A DNA stretch of 64,000 nucleotides from DATFVA01 sp963711455 (GTDB lineage: Bacteria > Bacteroidota > Ignavibacteria > Ignavibacteriales > Ignavibacteriaceae), in the NCBI GenBank assembly GCA_963711455.1, contig CAVQEH010000004.1:434001-498000 (forward strand), written 5' to 3'. The notes below the pieces were generated by a model, which searched no databases, was not told the origin of the DNA, and worked only from the letters and a program-made list of their open reading frames with translations. The number at the start of each line of letters is the position of its first letter. Position 1 is the stretch's first letter. The position numbers and the translations under genes are program-made. This document shows positions 10,145-19,878 of the stretch, piece by piece.

Positions 10145-13100
10145 TTAATAATTAATCAAAACACCAATGCGCAATTGCCTGGGTGAACCAAATAAATCGT
10201 ATCCATAAGTTTGCAAAGCGGCTTCTCTATTATCGTAATTTAAAGCCTGGTACAAATCTGCAAATCTTTGTGTATATCTTTCTCCGGCAATTATTTGTTG
10301 ACCATCGGTTGTATTAAGGAATCCATCACTATAAGCATTTCCTGTTTTCTGATAAACGTTAATTACGTTTTTAGTATCCAGCAGATTCTGCGCATAAACA
10401 TAAAAGTTTACATCAAGATTATAGATGCTTACAGTTTTATCAACACGTAAATCAAGGTTATAATTCCAAGGTGTAGTTGATGAATTAGGAGGACCAATAG
10501 GTCTTCTACCTCTGGAATCCTGAACAGGAATTAAACCACCTGTCCATGCAGAGGCCTGTCCAAGTCCCGTATATTGTGCATAAGTAAATGGATGACCGCT
10601 ATTGAATGAAAGTAAAAGGTTCACTCCTAACTGTTGCAGTATCGGGCCGCCATCATCTTTACCGAATCTGTAATCGAGGAATATAGATCCTGTATGAGCC
10701 TGATTGTATGTTAATGGAAGTAAAACAGTAGGAACATCCTTATTTACTTGTTGAGAACCAATACTGCTGTTTGTAAATGAATTTGTGCCGGAAGCATCAG
10801 AAAACGTATAGGTTACTTCGGCTCTTAGTCTTTCAGTTCTCCTCAAATGCAGAGCAAATTCAAGTCCTTTCGTTGTAGCGAAATCCTGGTTAACGAAAGC
10901 CTGATAATTACTGGGTGTCCAGCCGCTGGCAGTATAAATAATTGAATACTGCAGCTGTCCTTTTATATCTTTATAAAAAGCGGTAAGATCGAAAGCAGCA
11001 AAATCAGTGATCTGCTGAGAAAAACCAATTTCATATTGTGTTGTTCTTACCGGTTCAGGATTAAACGCAAGCGGATTTGTAAATAAATTGCTTGCAGTCA
11101 GGAACTGGGCAACCTGGTAAACACCTCTGTAAGCAATATCCAAACTTGGAGATTGAACGAATTTACCATATTGTAAGTGGAAAACTGTTCTATCAGTTAC
11201 AGGGAAAGAAAATCCAAGTCGTGGAGAAACATAACCATATTTACTTCCCGTAGCTAAAGCTGTATCCGGGATAGTATTTACAGAATCAATTGTTGGATAT
11301 TGAGGATGAGTCCATGCCCAACTATCCATATTTATATAATCGTATCTTAAACCTGCGTTAATTATCAAATCGTTTACTTCAATTCTATCTTCAAGGTATC
11401 CGGAAGCTAAAATTGGATGTTTGGGGGCAAATTCCCCTGCATCCGTTTCATTCCCATAGATATCAAATCCATAGTTGTTGTAATCTCTGAATAAGGTAGA
11501 TGCAATAAGACTTTTCAAACCTTCTGTAGTCGCTGCCTGATCAGGATATTGACGTACAGTTGCTAAGAAGTTATTAGCATCTGTTTCCTGGAAACGCCTG
11601 ATAGTCCATCTCTGGAAAGATCCGCCTAACTTTAAAGCATGTTTTCCAACCTGACCGGTGAATGCGGCAGAACCACCTATGTAATTGTTATGATCCTTGG
11701 TATAACTTTGTAAATTTCCATTCGGGATACCGTTTCCAGGGGAAACAAGTGGGGTACCAGGACGATTGAACGGGAATCCGTAAAAATCATATTCCTGAGG
11801 TGGAGAAGCATAAGAAGGAAATACCCAGCCATATTTAGACGCTGCAAGGCTATCGCTGTATAAAAGGAAATTATCACCAAATATCGGATCATATGTTTTA
11901 TGACGAGCATCGTAGTAATTAATATTTGCTTCAACAAATGTGCTTGGAGATAATAAGTAAGTACCTTTTAAATTCAATAATAAATTTGAATAATCATTTA
12001 CCGGAAGTCTTGCTGTATTATATAAATCAATCAGAGTTGTAGGTGCAGTATTGAATACACCACCGGTAGCTCCTCTTGTTCTTTCCCAGGTAAATGCACC
12101 GGCTAATCTTAAAATAATAGGATTATTATCAAATAGAACCGTTCCATTCCCGGTAAACCTGTTGTCCATTACACCAGGAACATTTCCATTATTCCAGGTC
12201 AAATACTGGTATTCATTTGTTTTACCACTGTAGAAACCGGTATCATAAACCTTGGTAGTATCTAAAAGAGCCCCGTCTGTAAATGCAGTTGGGTTCCCAT
12301 AGAAAAATTCAGGATTTATATCGCGATTAAATTTATTTTCACCGGAAAGGAAAACTTTTAATTTATCCGTTACCAGCGGTCCGCTAAGTGTTAAAACATA
12401 ATCTGAATAACCATAAGAATAAGTATCAAGAAATTTGTCAGTTCCATTTGCCTTCATATGACCATCGGAAGTTAAATCGAAATTATTCCCGTTGTAATTA
12501 CCGAGATTATCAGTTTCAGCTCTAATAGAAAAATGGTATTGATCTGAACCTGTTTTAAAATCTGTGGATATAATTCCTGCATTAGCATTACCGTATTCAG
12601 CAGTGTATCCACCCGCTTGTACAAGAATTTCCTGTAAAGCATCGGGAGTAACATCGACAAGAGACCCACCATTTCTGCTCAAAACATTCTTCACATCTGC
12701 GCCTTCGAGAACATATCCTGTTTCATCTGCTCTGCTGCCGCGTATGTATGTGTAACCATTCAGTTGAACAACTCCGGGCTGAAGAGCTACAATCTTATTT
12801 ACATCTCTAACCGGCAATGCGGCTATATCTTCTGCGCCAACAATTCTTATCGCGTTAGTTGAGCTTTTCTCAATTAGAGGTCTTTTTGAAACTATAACAA
12901 CTTCTCCTGTTGTAATTTTTGCAGAAGAAAGTTGAAAATCCTGTGCAGCAGTTAATCCAGCAACCACCCTGATACCGCTGACAGTAACGTCCTGGTAACC
13001 TATATAAGAAGCCCTTACCGAATAATTTCCGGGGGGAACCTGGCGAACTATATAATCACCATTGATATCTGATGCAGCTCCGAAACTTGTACCAACAATA

Positions 13101-13237
13101 ATAATATTAGCACCAATTAAAGGTTCACCGGTTTCCTTATCTGTAACCGTACCGGTAATCCTTCCGGTTGTCTGTGCTAATGCAAAGGAGCATGTAAACA
13201 ACATCAGAAGTATAATAGTATAAATTTTTTGAAACAT
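10145..13237 (-). CDS. TonB-dependent outer-membrane receptor with N-terminal carboxypeptidase-regulatory-like domain
   Basis: About 1,030 residues. A signal peptide (IILLMLFTCSFALAQ) is followed by a CarboxypepD_reg-like beta-sandwich (GRITGTVTDKETGEPLIGAN ... GDYIVRQVPPGNYSVRASY), a plug domain with SSTNAIRIVGAEDIAALPVR and YIRGSRADETGYVLEGADVK, then a long barrel with strands such as YGYVSPRLGFSFPVTDRTVF. The C-terminus (QLRIGVLINY) has the expected aromatic end. This is the SusC/RagA-like style of receptor that takes up large ligands using TonB energy. GGAGG lies just before the ATG at 13237, so the in-frame extension to 13276 is rejected. It sits between a lipoprotein gene and a giant secreted protein in one operon. 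No SusD homologue is present, so the partner may be the lipoprotein or the secreted protein. Confidence 0.93.
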   Translation of the reverse strand: MFQKIYTIILLMLFTCSFALAQTTGRITGTVTDKETGEPLIGANIIIVGTSFGAASDINGDYIVRQVPPGNYSVRASYIGYQDVTVSGIRVVAGLTAAQDFQLSSAKITTGEVVIVSKRPLIEKSSTNAIRIVGAEDIAALPVRDVNKIVALQPGVVQLNGYTYIRGSRADETGYVLEGADVKNVLSRNGGSLVDVTPDALQEILVQAGGYTAEYGNANAGIISTDFKTGSDQYHFSIRAETDNLGNYNGNNFDLTSDGHMKANGTDKFLDTYSYGYSDYVLTLSGPLVTDKLKVFLSGENKFNRDINPEFFYGNPTAFTDGALLDTTKVYDTGFYSGKTNEYQYLTWNNGNVPGVMDNRFTGNGTVLFDNNPIILRLAGAFTWERTRGATGGVFNTAPTTLIDLYNTARLPVNDYSNLLLNLKGTYLLSPSTFVEANINYYDARHKTYDPIFGDNFLLYSDSLAASKYGWVFPSYASPPQEYDFYGFPFNRPGTPLVSPGNGIPNGNLQSYTKDHNNYIGGSAAFTGQVGKHALKLGGSFQRWTIRRFQETDANNFLATVRQYPDQAATTEGLKSLIASTLFRDYNNYGFDIYGNETDAGEFAPKHPILASGYLEDRIEVNDLIINAGLRYDYINMDSWAWTHPQYPTIDSVNTIPDTALATGSKYGYVSPRLGFSFPVTDRTVFHLQYGKFVQSPSLDIAYRGVYQVAQFLTASNLFTNPLAFNPEPVRTTQYEIGFSQQITDFAAFDLTAFYKDIKGQLQYSIIYTASGWTPSNYQAFVNQDFATTKGLEFALHLRRTERLRAEVTYTFSDASGTNSFTNSSIGSQQVNKDVPTVLLPLTYNQAHTGSIFLDYRFGKDDGGPILQQLGVNLLLSFNSGHPFTYAQYTGLGQASAWTGGLIPVQDSRGRRPIGPPNSSTTPWNYNLDLRVDKTVSIYNLDVNFYVYAQNLLDTKNVINVYQKTGNAYSDGFLNTTDGQQIIAGERYTQRFADLYQALNYDNREAALQTYGYDLFGSPRQLRIGVLINY

Positions 13238-13268
13238 GTTTATTCCTCCGTTATTTATAAACTTTTTT

Positions 13269-14072
13269 CTAATCATCTGTTAAAATATTACTCTTAACAA
13301 CAGCGCTGTAATCATATATGACAGCAGTATACCTGCCTTTAGGGGCAGCATCAAAAGGCCCGATCGTAACGGTTGCGCCACCATTTATTACATCGAGACT
13401 GTATTGACCGGCAGTTGTAGCAGCAAATTTCATATACCCGCTACTGCCTTTGTAATCAACCGCTGCGCTTACAGTTTCATCTACACTACCTCCATAAAGC
13501 CGGAGCTGTGTTACACTTATATCAGGCGAGCCATTAAAAAGAGCTATCTGTATTGTATCAGCAGGAAAAGTACTTGCACCTTCCGTGGTACCCTTCTTTT
13601 GCCATACATATCTTTGATTAACTTTTACAACATCGTAGCTGGTTATAACGCTATCCAGAATTATTGAAGTATCTGGAGGTGTAACTGTAGTATCAATTTC
13701 TACATGCCGAACCTGCGTCGTATCCCAAACAACAAAAAGCCTCATTTTTAATTGTGTTTCGGCAGAAAATTGATAAGATAAAGTTGTTGCACCTGAAACT
13801 GTCATCGTTTTGCTTCCGGATACAAGATCAATGAAAGCCTGTCCATTTCCCGGAGCTTCCTCACCGGAAGCTATAGAGTAATCTGTACTATTTAAATTCG
13901 CCGAAATAGTTCCCCCACCATCTTCAGGAATTAAATTAACTATCTTTGCCTGACTATGATAAACAATATTATCGGGGATTGTCTGCACACTTGTGTCAAC
14001 ACAACCCGAAATAAAAAATGTTAGTCCGGCACATAGTACTAAAAGATATTTAACCTTATCAGGTATCTTCAT
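13269..14072 (-). CDS. Lipoprotein resembling DUF4397 proteins
   Basis: A 267-residue lipoprotein with lipobox FFISGC (Cys24). The rest is beta-rich: AKIVNLIPEDGG and QIALFNGSPDI resemble the 'vRvvNasPda' start of DUF4397 repeats, and GRYTAVIYDYSA near the C-terminus resembles its closing strand. The function of such lipoproteins is unknown. It is the first gene of the operon that continues with the TonB receptor, giant secreted protein and PorV-like barrel. The stop is 31 bp before the receptor ATG. A clear ribosome-binding site (AGGAGG) precedes the ATG at 14072. An outer-membrane partner role for the receptor is inference from position only. Confidence 0.75.
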   Translation of the reverse strand: MKIPDKVKYLLVLCAGLTFFISGCVDTSVQTIPDNIVYHSQAKIVNLIPEDGGGTISANLNSTDYSIASGEEAPGNGQAFIDLVSGSKTMTVSGATTLSYQFSAETQLKMRLFVVWDTTQVRHVEIDTTVTPPDTSIILDSVITSYDVVKVNQRYVWQKKGTTEGASTFPADTIQIALFNGSPDISVTQLRLYGGSVDETVSAAVDYKGSSGYMKFAATTAGQYSLDVINGGATVTIGPFDAAPKGRYTAVIYDYSAVVKSNILTDD

Positions 14073-14699
14073 ATTTCCTCCTTTTAGGATATTTAAATTT
14101 AATCATCATTAAACTTTGAGCAGAAAAAATCCTGTTCGAAAAGGTATTGTTTTTTTTGAAGTCAGACGGAGATGATTTACCCAAATAAATTGGTAAATGT
14201 TGCCTCATTCTCTCTCTCTCTTGTTAATAAAAAATATCAATTAAAATCTAATCATAAAACACACCTGTCCGGTGTTAAATTATCCAAACTAATTAATATA
14301 GTAACCATCAAAAACTGAAAAATTTAATTTTTGAATTCGGGCGACAGAATTTATAGCCCTTAAGAATGAATATTCTGATAAGTTTTTATCTAATGAAACA
14401 GAAGCCGTAACCAAGTTACAATTAACCTCACAATTATCTGGTATTAAAATTTAACTTTGAAATATTTGTAAATCAAGAATCATTCGTCAAAATAATTCAT
14501 TTAAGCACTTTTGCAAAGTCTTAAAAAACCAGCATAAAGTCAAGCCTTATAATAATTATTTTAGGCGTGGAATTACTTATATAATAAGGACTTCTAATAT
14601 TTTCTTGAAGTATTGAATTAATTATCTGCTTGTTATTAAATATTTTAACAGGCAAAAATAAAAATTTCAGCATATAAAGTGATGTGGCTATCATTAATT
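14073..14699. other. Intergenic region carrying the promoter of the lipoprotein/TonB/T9SS/PorV operon
   Basis: This 627-bp AT-rich stretch lies between two minus-strand operons. No convincing open frame or RNA gene is seen. It contains a short TC repeat near 14210-14221 and a small palindrome (CACTTTTGCAAAGT) near 14507. The promoter for the downstream operon must lie here, but no box can be assigned with confidence. Confidence 0.4.
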
Positions 14700-16274
14700 T
14701 TAAAATCTTGTAAACATTTTAAACTCTATACCGCTGAATTCGGGTTCATATCTGCATACACCCCCAATACAAATATTCCCTGCCTGCCTGGAACCAAATA
14801 GCAAGCTTACATCTGTATGGTCTCCGATTTTATATCCGAACTGTATAAAGTTCCAGAACTTTCTTAATATTCTATCAGCTTCCGGTTCTCTTGTCTGCAT
14901 TTCACTTACAACAGAGACACTGTACTTTGGAGAACGTAAATATTCCAATGTTATTGCATCATCGTAATATTGCTCTTGAGTAAGATTAACAGTTGTTTGC
15001 TGATGTTCAAGAGTAAGTTTAATAGTATTTATTTCATCAAAGTAGAAAATGTTCTCAAGAATAGGCGTTACATTTTTTGTATCTGTATCTCTCTCTTCAT
15101 TATAACCAAAAGCAGCAATTGTTGTCCAGTTATCGTTCCAGTCATTATGAGCCTGTGCGTAAAATTCCCTGAGCTGAACTCTGGGATCTGAATTATCATA
15201 TAATAATCTTTTATAATATGATTTATATGATAAAGTTTTTGTTTCTCCGTAGTCAACGCTGAAATATGTTTCGTCACTCATATTATAATCCAACTGAAAC
15301 TGATATCCCTGCTCATCAGACTGGTTAAGTGCAGAAGGATGACGGTTTAACAATACGTAAGTATATTCTTTTCTTACCGAAGGCGGCGTATTGTATATTA
15401 CCGTTCCATCCTGAGAAGCGAAAGTAAAATTATCATAATATTTATACTCACCCGAAAACGCAAAGGCATCATAATAGAAATTAAGACTCCCATAAGCCGC
15501 CTGCCCAGCTTTCCAATCATTTTTATTATAAGGATAATATACAACCTTGGAGGTATCAGGATTAAGTAATGCATCCCTTACATCCCTGTTTTGTTTAAAT
15601 CCATACTCTCCGTAAAAATCAAAATTCCATATGCTCGGCATAATTCTGAAAGAGGTTAACATTGTCCGGGCAACATTGTCACCCTCAGGCAGATTTGATG
15701 CATACGAAGCTCCAAGTTTTAATTGGCGAATCAATTTATATTCAAGATCGGCAGCATGAAGGATATCCCTCCTGATATTATTTGCATTAGCGGCCATGCC
15801 TGTAAGAGCAGTTAATGTGAATCCCGCATATCTTGCTTCAAGTTTAGCACCGAGGAAATTATTATCCACTCTTATATTCCGATCTTCATAACTTTTAAGG
15901 ACAAGACCTCTGCCAAATAATTCATAATAATTTCCAACTATAATATTTCCCCCTTCCTGTGCATTTCCTATTTCTGCTTTTACATATTTGTATGCTAAAT
16001 CTGCATATCTATCTTTTCCTCTGCTGATTGCAGGACTGGGATCATTCGGCTCATAGGTTTCAAATCTTATTCCTGCACTAAAAATTCCGGTATGATAATC
16101 CAGGTTTAACCAATCTTCAAATATTTCAAGGTGTTTATTAATATCATTTGAATATTCGAGCTGGTTTGAAAACCCAAGTCCCTGAGGTAAAAAATTATTA
16201 TCCTGCGCTTTAAGACCGATTGAAAATGTAAAAATAAAAATGGGTAAAATGATGATTAGTAATTTTCTATTCAT
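14700..16274 (-). CDS. Predicted outer-membrane beta-barrel protein (DUF6029-like)
   Basis: A 524-residue protein with a signal peptide (IIILPIFIFTFSIGLKAQ). Beyond it lie many alternating, aromatic-edged strands (FSAGIRFETYEP, GNIIVGNYYELFGRGLVLK, FAFSGEYKYYDNF) ending in GIEFKMFTRF, which has the terminal aromatic typical of outer-membrane barrels. The FGRGL block and overall length resemble an uncharacterised Bacteroidota family that I associate with DUF6029; that link is from memory. It is the last gene of an operon with TlpA-like and Omp28-like proteins, so it could be a channel or assembly partner for them, which is inference. Two cysteines near residue 505 (ICIGGVCRYE) could form a disulfide, fitting the thiol-redox neighbours. 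Confidence 0.65.
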   Translation of the reverse strand: MNRKLLIIILPIFIFTFSIGLKAQDNNFLPQGLGFSNQLEYSNDINKHLEIFEDWLNLDYHTGIFSAGIRFETYEPNDPSPAISRGKDRYADLAYKYVKAEIGNAQEGGNIIVGNYYELFGRGLVLKSYEDRNIRVDNNFLGAKLEARYAGFTLTALTGMAANANNIRRDILHAADLEYKLIRQLKLGASYASNLPEGDNVARTMLTSFRIMPSIWNFDFYGEYGFKQNRDVRDALLNPDTSKVVYYPYNKNDWKAGQAAYGSLNFYYDAFAFSGEYKYYDNFTFASQDGTVIYNTPPSVRKEYTYVLLNRHPSALNQSDEQGYQFQLDYNMSDETYFSVDYGETKTLSYKSYYKRLLYDNSDPRVQLREFYAQAHNDWNDNWTTIAAFGYNEERDTDTKNVTPILENIFYFDEINTIKLTLEHQQTTVNLTQEQYYDDAITLEYLRSPKYSVSVVSEMQTREPEADRILRKFWNFIQFGYKIGDHTDVSLLFGSRQAGNICIGGVCRYEPEFSGIEFKMFTRF

Positions 16275-16373
16275 TAGTTATAATCCGTATTTGAATAAAG
16301 GATAACTGAAGGCTGACCGGGCAGCTTTTCTCCCTCCGCAAAAAATCTGTTAATAAACATTTTACAAGGCGGG

Positions 16374-16883
16374 TTATTTACTATTAACAAGCTCATCAAC
16401 TTTGTTCTGCATTTTAAGCTCATCCCCTTTCATATACCCAAGATGCGTATAAACTATTTTCCCGGATTTATCCAACAATACGGAGTAAGGGACATTCTGT
16501 GCATAATATTTTCTTGCCACATCAGAATTGGAATCAAGTAAAATAGTAAAAGGATATTTTTTTGATTTTGCAAAAGGCTTAACTTTGGCAACTGTTTTCT
16601 CATCATCAATTGAAATCGCTAAAACTTTCAATCCTTTGTCTTTATAATTTTCATAAAGCTCTTTATATTTAGTCATTTCTTCTATACATGGCTTACACCA
16701 GGTAGCCCAGAAGCTTAACAGAACAGGACCATCTCCCAATTCATCCTTTAAGGAAACATAATCGCCGTCAATATTTTCAAGCTTAAATTCCGGTGCATTA
16801 ACACCTGTTTGTTCTTCCTGTTCCTGTGCATGAATGTTAATAACAAGAAGAAAAAATAGACCCAATATTAATATATTCTTCAT
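16374..16883 (-). CDS. TlpA-family periplasmic thiol-disulfide oxidoreductase
   Basis: A 169-residue thioredoxin-fold protein with signal peptide (ILGLFFLLVINIHAQ). The active site is WATWCKPC (Cys63, Cys66), followed by VLAISIDDEKTV and the cis-proline region YYAQNVPYSVLLDKSGKIVY. It should act in the periplasm to reduce or isomerise disulfides, as TlpA/ResA proteins do. CGGAG lies before the ATG at 16883. It is in an operon with two Omp28-like thioredoxin-fold proteins and a barrel with a C-terminal cysteine pair, a setting consistent with redox handling of secreted proteins. Confidence 0.9.
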   Translation of the reverse strand: MKNILILGLFFLLVINIHAQEQEEQTGVNAPEFKLENIDGDYVSLKDELGDGPVLLSFWATWCKPCIEEMTKYKELYENYKDKGLKVLAISIDDEKTVAKVKPFAKSKKYPFTILLDSNSDVARKYYAQNVPYSVLLDKSGKIVYTHLGYMKGDELKMQNKVDELVNSK

Positions 16884-16917
16884 TTATAACTCCGAAATCG
16901 AATCTGTTTTGAGAATG

Positions 16918-16949
16918 GGACTGTTCCTGTCTGTAATCCGGAACAGTCC
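16918..16949 (-). repeat. Intercistronic perfect hairpin
   Basis: A 10-bp perfect inverted repeat (GGACTGTTCC / GGAACAGTCC, 12-base loop) lies between the T9SS protein gene and the TlpA-like gene. In the direction of transcription no T-run follows it, so it is more likely an mRNA stability or processing element than a terminator. On the other strand a T-run does follow, but no gene there needs it. Confidence 0.55.
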
Positions 16950-16962
16950 ATAAGATTTTTTT

Positions 16963-17691
16963 CTACTTCAATAAAATCATTTTCCTTACAGTTGAAAAAC
17001 TTCCTGCAGTAATTTTGTAGAAATAAATTCCTGATGAAAGTTCAGCTCCATTAAAATTAACTTTATAAGTTCCTGCTTCTTCTTCACCATTCACCAGTTT
17101 AGCAACCTCCTGTCCAATCATATTGTAAACTTTCAAACTAACATTCGATCTTTTAGGAATTGAATAAGATATTGTTGTGGTTGGGTTAAATGGATTAGGA
17201 TAATTCTGGTTTAATTTAAATTCCCTTGCTGAATTAACCGGATCACTAACTGCAGAAGGTTCCGTTGAGGCTGTTAAGTTAACTATCGTTACTTGATTAG
17301 GAGTATGCATAGTTCCTAATTTTATCTGGACATATCCAGTTCCCGGTTGTACCATATCGGGATAAAAATGAACAGATGCTTCTACAGTATCATTGGGCTG
17401 AAAAACCTCTGTTGTATAAGCAGTATCTTGATTAGGCGGGTAGCAATTTACATCGAAACACAAAGAAGATGTCCAGTTTGGGGGAAGATTATTTTCCGTC
17501 CTTACCAAGAATACTGTTTGATTTGCTGATGAGATATTTACGATTTCTGCATAAAATACTATTTCAAGATCACCGGGATTTCCATATAAAACACTATCCC
17601 CTCTGATCACTTCGATATCCTGAGAATAAACCTGACTGAAAGATAAGCTTAAAACCAGGAACAGGGAAAAAAGTAAGAATCTTTTTTTCAT
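16963..17691 (-). CDS. Small secreted protein with T9SS C-terminal sorting domain
   Basis: A 242-residue protein with signal peptide (FLLFSLFLVLSLSFSQVYSQ). An immunoglobulin-like beta-sandwich of about 120 residues (EIVFYAEIVNISSANQTVFL ... YVQIKLGTMHTPNQVTIVNL) is followed by a complete sorting domain: NQNYPNPFNPTTTISYSIP, VYNMIGQEVAKLVNGEEEAG and FYKITAGSFSTVRKMILLK. The beta-sandwich contains a Cys pair in SSLCFDVNCYPP. The protein should cross the outer membrane through T9SS and be anchored or released there. It lies in the thioredoxin-fold operon, 79 bp before the TlpA-like gene. No enzymatic motif is visible. Confidence 0.8.
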   Translation of the reverse strand: MKKRFLLFSLFLVLSLSFSQVYSQDIEVIRGDSVLYGNPGDLEIVFYAEIVNISSANQTVFLVRTENNLPPNWTSSLCFDVNCYPPNQDTAYTTEVFQPNDTVEASVHFYPDMVQPGTGYVQIKLGTMHTPNQVTIVNLTASTEPSAVSDPVNSAREFKLNQNYPNPFNPTTTISYSIPKRSNVSLKVYNMIGQEVAKLVNGEEEAGTYKVNFNGAELSSGIYFYKITAGSFSTVRKMILLK

Positions 17692-17738
17692 ACGATTGCC
17701 TTTAACTTTAATTATATTTTTTCATTTTCAAAATAAAG

Positions 17739-17758
17739 AGGGGCGGCAAAGCGCCCCT
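17739..17758 (-). terminator. Intercistronic GC-rich hairpin with T-rich tail
   Basis: A 7-bp stem (AGGGGCG / CGCCCCT) with a six-base loop lies 8 bp past the stop of the Omp28/T9SS gene. The minus-strand sequence after it is T-rich (TTTATTTTG). It could be a partial terminator lowering expression of the downstream genes of the operon. Confidence 0.6.
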
Positions 17759-17765
17759 TAATTAT

Positions 17766-19847
17766 TTATTTTAATATACTCAATTTTTTAACCGAAACGA
17801 AGTCTTTTGCAGTCATTCTGTAGAAGTAAACTCCGGAAGCAAGGTTTTGAGCATTGACTTTCAGTTCATATGAACCAACAGATTTAACCTCGTTTACTAA
17901 AGTCTCAACTTCTCTTCCTGTTATATCATACAATTTAATTGAGACCTGACCATTCTGCGGAACTGTATATTTTATTGTAGTCACAGGATTAAACGGATTC
18001 GGATAATTCTGAGCAAGACTATACTGCATTGGAATATCAAATTTAACTGTTAGTATCTGGCTGTAATTACATTGCCCGTTTAAATCGACTTGCTTCAATC
18101 TATAATAAAGAACTCCGTTAACGTTATTATCTAATTTATCTGTGAAAGTATAATTATGTGTTTCAGTCGAAGTACCTGCACCATTAACAAATCCAACGTT
18201 AGAAAAGGTATTTCCGTCGTAAGATCTTTCAACTTCGAAACCATGATTATTTATTTCACTTGCCGTGTTCCACAAAAGTGTAACACCATTGGTTGAAGTG
18301 GATGCTGAAAAAGAAGTAAGTTCAACCGGCAAAGGAGATAAATTATTAAGTGAGAGTTTTGTTCCCTGTAAAATTTCTTTGTTATCATTATTCTGAATAA
18401 AGGCAACGAGTTCACAATTATCACCAACCCAACCTGAACCCATTGTAAAATTCAGATTTATATCCTGGATATCTCCTGTACTGAAATCTAAAGCTGTACC
18501 ATTCTGATCCGGCGACATTGTCCGCTCAACAAAATCCAAATGATCCTGACCCTGCCAGGCAACCATAATATCAGATTCTGTAAGAGCAAATTGTAAAACA
18601 ATATTATTGTAAGGAGGAGTTGTAGCCATTTTATGGACTCTCACAGTCAGATTATAATCGTTTCCGGAATGATCGCCAAAGATACCAACTGTGTAAGCGG
18701 AATTAATCGGAATACGGCTTTCATAAATAGGCAGGTAGTATTGATACATACTTGCTGTATGATCTCCACCGACGAAAGTTTGCTGACCATCAAATATTGC
18801 AGTCGGAAATCCTGAAATAGAATAATAATTATTACGTGCATCAGAATAAGTGTTTGCATAAGGATCGCCGTTATGATTTTCAACTACACCAACTGAGCAG
18901 CCGTTGGTGACTAAATCATCAGCACCTAATGCTGCCCCGGGACAATACTGGCACCAGGTACCGGTTCCTATCTCAACTATGACCATATCTCTTGAAGTTG
19001 TATAAGTATCAAACAACTTAGACATTGAATCATTGGAAGTATTAAGATCTCCGGCAAGGTTTGTAGTAACTGTCATTTCAAATAATTCATTCGATGCAGA
19101 TGCGGTATAATCAGGGAATGAAACAGTTGCTTCTCCATCAGGATCGAGAGTAACCGGCGAGCAGTTTTGATTATATACTGTTGAGCCACCAATTTTAATA
19201 GTACATGTTGCGTCGAAAGTTTCACTATTTAATCCAAAATTTTTCACTACTGCCTGAGGTGCAAATGTAGTACCCGGTTCGTACTCGTTATCAGTTAAAA
19301 TGCTTTTAACCATTGCATCATGTGCAAGCGGTGTAAAAAGGCTTACGTCATCGACATACCAGTAATTTATATTATAAGAATATCCACTGAAGAACCAGCA
19401 TATCTGAAAATCAGAGGCACCCAAATCACTATTATTAATATTTACTATTTCCTGAGTTGCGGGAATACTGGCACTAGGACTAACTGACCAGACCACATTC
19501 CAGCTTCCACCACCCGACCTGGTAGCTACTCCAACTGTGTAAGGAGAAGTATAGTGATCTACCATATGATTGAATTGCACATATAAGGATGTGACACCAG
19601 TTAAATCTATGGTAGGAGAAATCAAACGGGAATCCCCGGTAAATGTTGGCGAATAATTGAACATTGCTTCCGGAGCAGTACACCCGGCGTTATTGGACCC
19701 GTGAGCAGACCAATTCCCGGAATGAGCATCTATTGTCCATCCAGCCGGTGGAAATGTGCCGCTGAAATCGACATTAAAATAATTTTGGGCAGACAAAACT
19801 GCCGGAACAAGAAGGACTAAAAAAAGGAATTTGTAGAATTTTTTCAT
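17766..19847 (-). CDS. Secreted multidomain protein: jelly-roll domain, Omp28-like thioredoxin fold, T9SS sorting domain
   Basis: A 693-residue secreted protein. A signal peptide (FLFLVLLVPAVLSAQ) leads to a choice-of-anchor-J-like lectin domain (VDFSGTFPPAGWTIDAHSG to about residue 175). A CARDB-like Ig domain follows (AVVKNFGLNSETFDATCTIK), then an Omp28-type thioredoxin-fold domain with the redox pair TWCQYCPGA (Cys299, Cys302). The shared linker module comes next (PVELTSFSASTSTNGVTLLW ... YYRLKQVDLNGQCNYS), and last a sorting domain (NYPNPFNPVTTIKYTVPQ, KLSILK). Omp28 was named from Porphyromonas surface proteins; its role is not firmly known. GGGAGAG lies before the ATG at 19847. The combination suggests a surface-attached thiol-active protein. 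Confidence 0.85.
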   Translation of the reverse strand: MKKFYKFLFLVLLVPAVLSAQNYFNVDFSGTFPPAGWTIDAHSGNWSAHGSNNAGCTAPEAMFNYSPTFTGDSRLISPTIDLTGVTSLYVQFNHMVDHYTSPYTVGVATRSGGGSWNVVWSVSPSASIPATQEIVNINNSDLGASDFQICWFFSGYSYNINYWYVDDVSLFTPLAHDAMVKSILTDNEYEPGTTFAPQAVVKNFGLNSETFDATCTIKIGGSTVYNQNCSPVTLDPDGEATVSFPDYTASASNELFEMTVTTNLAGDLNTSNDSMSKLFDTYTTSRDMVIVEIGTGTWCQYCPGAALGADDLVTNGCSVGVVENHNGDPYANTYSDARNNYYSISGFPTAIFDGQQTFVGGDHTASMYQYYLPIYESRIPINSAYTVGIFGDHSGNDYNLTVRVHKMATTPPYNNIVLQFALTESDIMVAWQGQDHLDFVERTMSPDQNGTALDFSTGDIQDINLNFTMGSGWVGDNCELVAFIQNNDNKEILQGTKLSLNNLSPLPVELTSFSASTSTNGVTLLWNTASEINNHGFEVERSYDGNTFSNVGFVNGAGTSTETHNYTFTDKLDNNVNGVLYYRLKQVDLNGQCNYSQILTVKFDIPMQYSLAQNYPNPFNPVTTIKYTVPQNGQVSIKLYDITGREVETLVNEVKSVGSYELKVNAQNLASGVYFYRMTAKDFVSVKKLSILK

Positions 19848-19878
19848 ATTCTCTCCCTTGTCTTTTATGTTAATGATT

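Noticed and set aside
16950..16962. T-run after the 16918 hairpin read as a plus-strand terminator
   Set aside because: No plus-strand gene precedes it. The T-run lies at the 5' side with respect to the real direction of transcription.
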